Source: GCA-2687025 sp964473525 (GTDB taxonomy: Bacteria; Poribacteria; WGA-4E; GCA-2687025). From it: DNA of 64,000 bases. Under the pieces are notes generated by a model that was given only the letters and a program-made list of their open reading frames with translations, ran no database searches and had not been told where the DNA came from. The DNA lies in contig CAYYPK010000013.1 in NCBI GenBank assembly GCA_964473525.1, positions 1 through 64,000 on the forward strand, written 5' to 3'. This document shows, one piece after another, positions 62,210-64,000 of this stretch. Position numbers and translations under genes: made by a program. Numbering within the stretch: the stretch's first letter is position 1; the number at the start of each line of letters is the position of its first letter.

Positions 62210-63808
62210 ATGTCCTTAGTGAACCTGTCGTCGGTTTCGTACCAGTTCCTTTCGCATCCAGACTATCTGTTCGTCGATGTCGCCGCTGACATCGCCGCTG
62301 GCGACCACGTCGGCCTCGTGGGGCCGAATGGCGCCGGCAAGACGACGCTCCTGCGTCTGGTCACTGGCGAACTGGAGCCGACGTCCGGCGTCCTACACCG
62401 GCATCGCTCCGCGCGAGTCGCGTACGTGCCGCAGGAGAGCCACGCGCCGTCCGACGTCGCTGTCGAGGAGTACGTCCTCGCCGCGCGACCGGAGCTGGCC
62501 CGCCTGCGCGACCGGCTAGCCGACCTCGAGGGCAAGCTGGACGACGAGGCAGAGGCCACGATGTACGCGGAGACGCTCGACGCGTACGAGGCGCAAGGAG
62601 GCTACGCCTTCGAGGCCGAGGCCCTCAACGTGCTGGACGGCCTTGGCTTCGACGAGCGTGAGCGCCAACTGTCGGCGCGTCTACTGTCGAGCGGGCAGCG
62701 CGCGCGCGCCGAGATCGCCAAGCTCCTCCTATCGGACGCGAACCTGCTCCTCATCGACGAACCCACGAACCACCTCGACATCGCGGCGCGCACGTGGCTG
62801 GAGTCGTACCTCGCGCGATCCGACTCCGCCTATCTGATGGTCTCCCACGACAGGGCCTTTCTGGCACGGACGACGAACCGCATGTTCGACTTGCGGCGCG
62901 GCACGCTCGCGACGTACGAGTGCGGCTACGCCGACTATCGCCGCGAACGAGACCGACGAGAACACGCCGAGTGGGCCGAATACGAGAGCCAGCAGCGAAA
63001 AGCGGCGGCCGCGCGACGCGCGGCGGAGGTACGCCAACGCCTGGCGACGAAGGTCGCACAGAAGCCCGGCGGCGGAGGCGAGGACCGCGATCACAAAGGC
63101 CGCATCGCCGCGAAGGTGGCTCGCACGGCGCGCATACTCCGGGAGAAGGCCGTCACGGAAGCGGACGTAGCGAAGCCGTGGGAAGAGCCCGACATTCCCG
63201 ACCTGGACTTCCCCAACGTCCCCCGCTCCGCGCACGCGTTGCTGCACGTCGACCGCGTCGGCAAGGGCTACGACGAACGCGAACTGTTCGCGGACCTGTC
63301 GTTCCGCGTCAACAGAGGGGGCAGGGCAGCCGTCGTGGGACCCAACGGCGGCGGCAAGACGACGCTGCTGCGCCTGATACTGGGCCGCGAGGCGCCGGAC
63401 GCGGGGACGTTGCACGTCGGGCGCGGCGTGCGGATGGGGTACTACGCGCAGGAGGGTGAGAACCTGGACCCGTCCCTGTCGGCGGTGGATGTGTGCAAGG
63501 CCGTTGGGGCGGACGAGACGTGGGCGCGGACGATCCTTGGGTGTCTCAAGCTCCGAGGGTCGGCGCCGGAGCGTCCCATCGGCAGCATGAGCGCCGGCGA
63601 GCGGGGCAAGGTGGCGCTCGCGCGTTTGCTCCTCAGCGACGTGAACCTGCTGATACTCGACGAGCCGACCAACCACCTCGACATCGATGCGCAGGAGGCG
63701 GTTGAGGAGACGCTCGCGCAGTTCCCGGGCGGCATCCTCTTCGTGTCCCACGACCGCGCGTTCACCGACGCCCTTGCCGATGAGGTCGTGCCGCTCGGAG
63801 TGGGGTGA
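62210..63808 (+). CDS. ABC-F family ATPase 2
   Basis: 532 residues from ATG 62210, with CCGGAGG upstream. Two ATPase domains: Walker A GPNGAGKTT (near 41) and GPNGGGKTT (near 377), Walker B LLLIDEPTNHLDI and LLILDEPTNHLDI. The signatures are divergent: LSSGQRAR (about 159) and MSAGERGK (about 460) replace LSGGE. The linker is rich in Arg, Glu and Ala. It is shorter than ABC-F 1 and lacks the Lys-rich tail. Divergent signatures occur in some antibiotic-resistance ABC-F proteins, but the sequence does not prove that role. Confidence 0.88.
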   Translation: MSLVNLSSVSYQFLSHPDYLFVDVAADIAAGDHVGLVGPNGAGKTTLLRLVTGELEPTSGVLHRHRSARVAYVPQESHAPSDVAVEEYVLAARPELARLRDRLADLEGKLDDEAEATMYAETLDAYEAQGGYAFEAEALNVLDGLGFDERERQLSARLLSSGQRARAEIAKLLLSDANLLLIDEPTNHLDIAARTWLESYLARSDSAYLMVSHDRAFLARTTNRMFDLRRGTLATYECGYADYRRERDRREHAEWAEYESQQRKAAAARRAAEVRQRLATKVAQKPGGGGEDRDHKGRIAAKVARTARILREKAVTEADVAKPWEEPDIPDLDFPNVPRSAHALLHVDRVGKGYDERELFADLSFRVNRGGRAAVVGPNGGGKTTLLRLILGREAPDAGTLHVGRGVRMGYYAQEGENLDPSLSAVDVCKAVGADETWARTILGCLKLRGSAPERPIGSMSAGERGKVALARLLLSDVNLLILDEPTNHLDIDAQEAVEETLAQFPGGILFVSHDRAFTDALADEVVPLGVG

Positions 63809-63861
63809 TCCTGCCCGACGCACGCGGCGCGCGTGGGCGCCGGCGGCGGGTGCGCGCCGCC
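63809..63861. terminator. Possible hairpin between convergent genes
   Basis: GC-rich segment in which CGGCGCGC and GCGCGCCG pair across a loop of about 19 bases between ABC-F gene 2 and the HAD gene. There is no T-run. Confidence 0.3.
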
Positions 63862-64000
63862 TTACTCGACGCCCGGAAGCGCCAGCCCAAGCGTCTCCAA
63901 CATCGAGGCATCTACAGCTTCGAGGGAGTCTACGCGCGCTGACGCGTGGTCGAACGACTGTGCCTGCGTGATTCCGTTCGGCACGGCGACGGCTGGGATA
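63862..64000 (-). CDS. HAD-superfamily phosphatase, 3' end only
   Basis: The last 45 codons of a minus-strand gene that enters from the right edge and stops at TAA (63864-63862). The sequence AVPNGITQAQSFDHASARVD followed by SLEAVD matches the end of beta-phosphoglucomutase/Gph-type HAD enzymes (PNxxT...F..A..v..SL). The catalytic Asp lies outside the window. Convergent with ABC-F gene 2. Confidence 0.7.
   Translation of the reverse strand, partial: IPAVAVPNGITQAQSFDHASARVDSLEAVDASMLETLGLALPGVE

Noticed and set aside
1..64000. tRNA, rRNA, CRISPR array, prophage or insertion sequence
   Set aside because: I scanned the intergenic gaps and saw no cloverleaf, direct-repeat array, transposase or integrase. 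A covariance-model search was not possible here.

Overview
The window is GC-rich (roughly 64%), almost fully coding, and reads as a chromosomal piece of a Gram-negative, free-living bacterium. It carries outer-membrane efflux components, lipoproteins, Lnt, a PpiD/SurA-like chaperone and a TonB-like protein. Two large DUF6784/DUF6785-type membrane proteins, a CehA/McbA-like hydrolase, CBM9-like secreted proteins and an enolase-family dehydratase beside a Gfo/Idh/MocA oxidoreductase recall Poribacteria, Latescibacteria or Hydrogenedentes-like lineages. That placement is an inference from gene content, not a demonstrated taxonomy. I saw no rRNA, tRNA, CRISPR, prophage or insertion sequence.

Layout. 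(1) 1-5449, minus strand: a heavy-metal efflux operon with a small Cys-rich secreted protein, a YHS-like secreted protein, two tandem TolC-type outer-membrane proteins and a CusB-like adaptor with three heavy-metal-binding motifs. At the window edge the adaptor runs in frame into a TatD-like sequence. (2) 5688-11969, plus: HNH nuclease, a lipoprotein, then the conserved rnpA-yidD-yidC-jag-mnmE order. (3) 11986-18314, minus: HAD phosphatase, TPR lipoprotein, TonB-like protein, two secreted carbohydrate-binding-like proteins that share a C-terminal motif, and a SCO-family protein. (4) 18383-23353, plus: purN, then an envelope-directed cluster (trypsin-fold pseudoprotease, metallopeptidase lipoprotein, anchored regulatory-like domain, pentapeptide repeat protein) and an unknown secreted protein. 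(5) 23350-31624, minus: bioF-bioD, ftsE-ftsX and an ABC exporter with an AttH-like lipocalin. (6) 31735-41480: an ABC-F ATPase (plus), then on minus a DUF6785 protein, a CehA-like hydrolase, a SIS isomerase, an HTH-metallo-beta-lactamase fusion and a PpiD/SurA-like isomerase. (7) 41647-54411, plus: a housekeeping run lnt-prfB-dapA-membrane protein-secA-glycosyltransferase-lepA-lepB-hemW; prfB uses a programmed +1 frameshift. (8) 54419-64000: a beta-CASP-like metallo-beta-lactamase, a second DUF6785 protein, a large inverted repeat, a probable sugar-acid catabolic cluster, acylphosphatase, a second ABC-F ATPase and the end of a HAD phosphatase.

How the parts fit. YidC, SecA, LepB, Lnt, FtsEX and the PpiD-like protein form an envelope biogenesis and secretion set. 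The two DUF6785 proteins each lie beside predicted hydrolases or sugar-acid enzymes, which suggests a transport-plus-catabolism role. Plus-strand genes repeatedly have a TGnTAnnnT extended -10 element and no clear -35.
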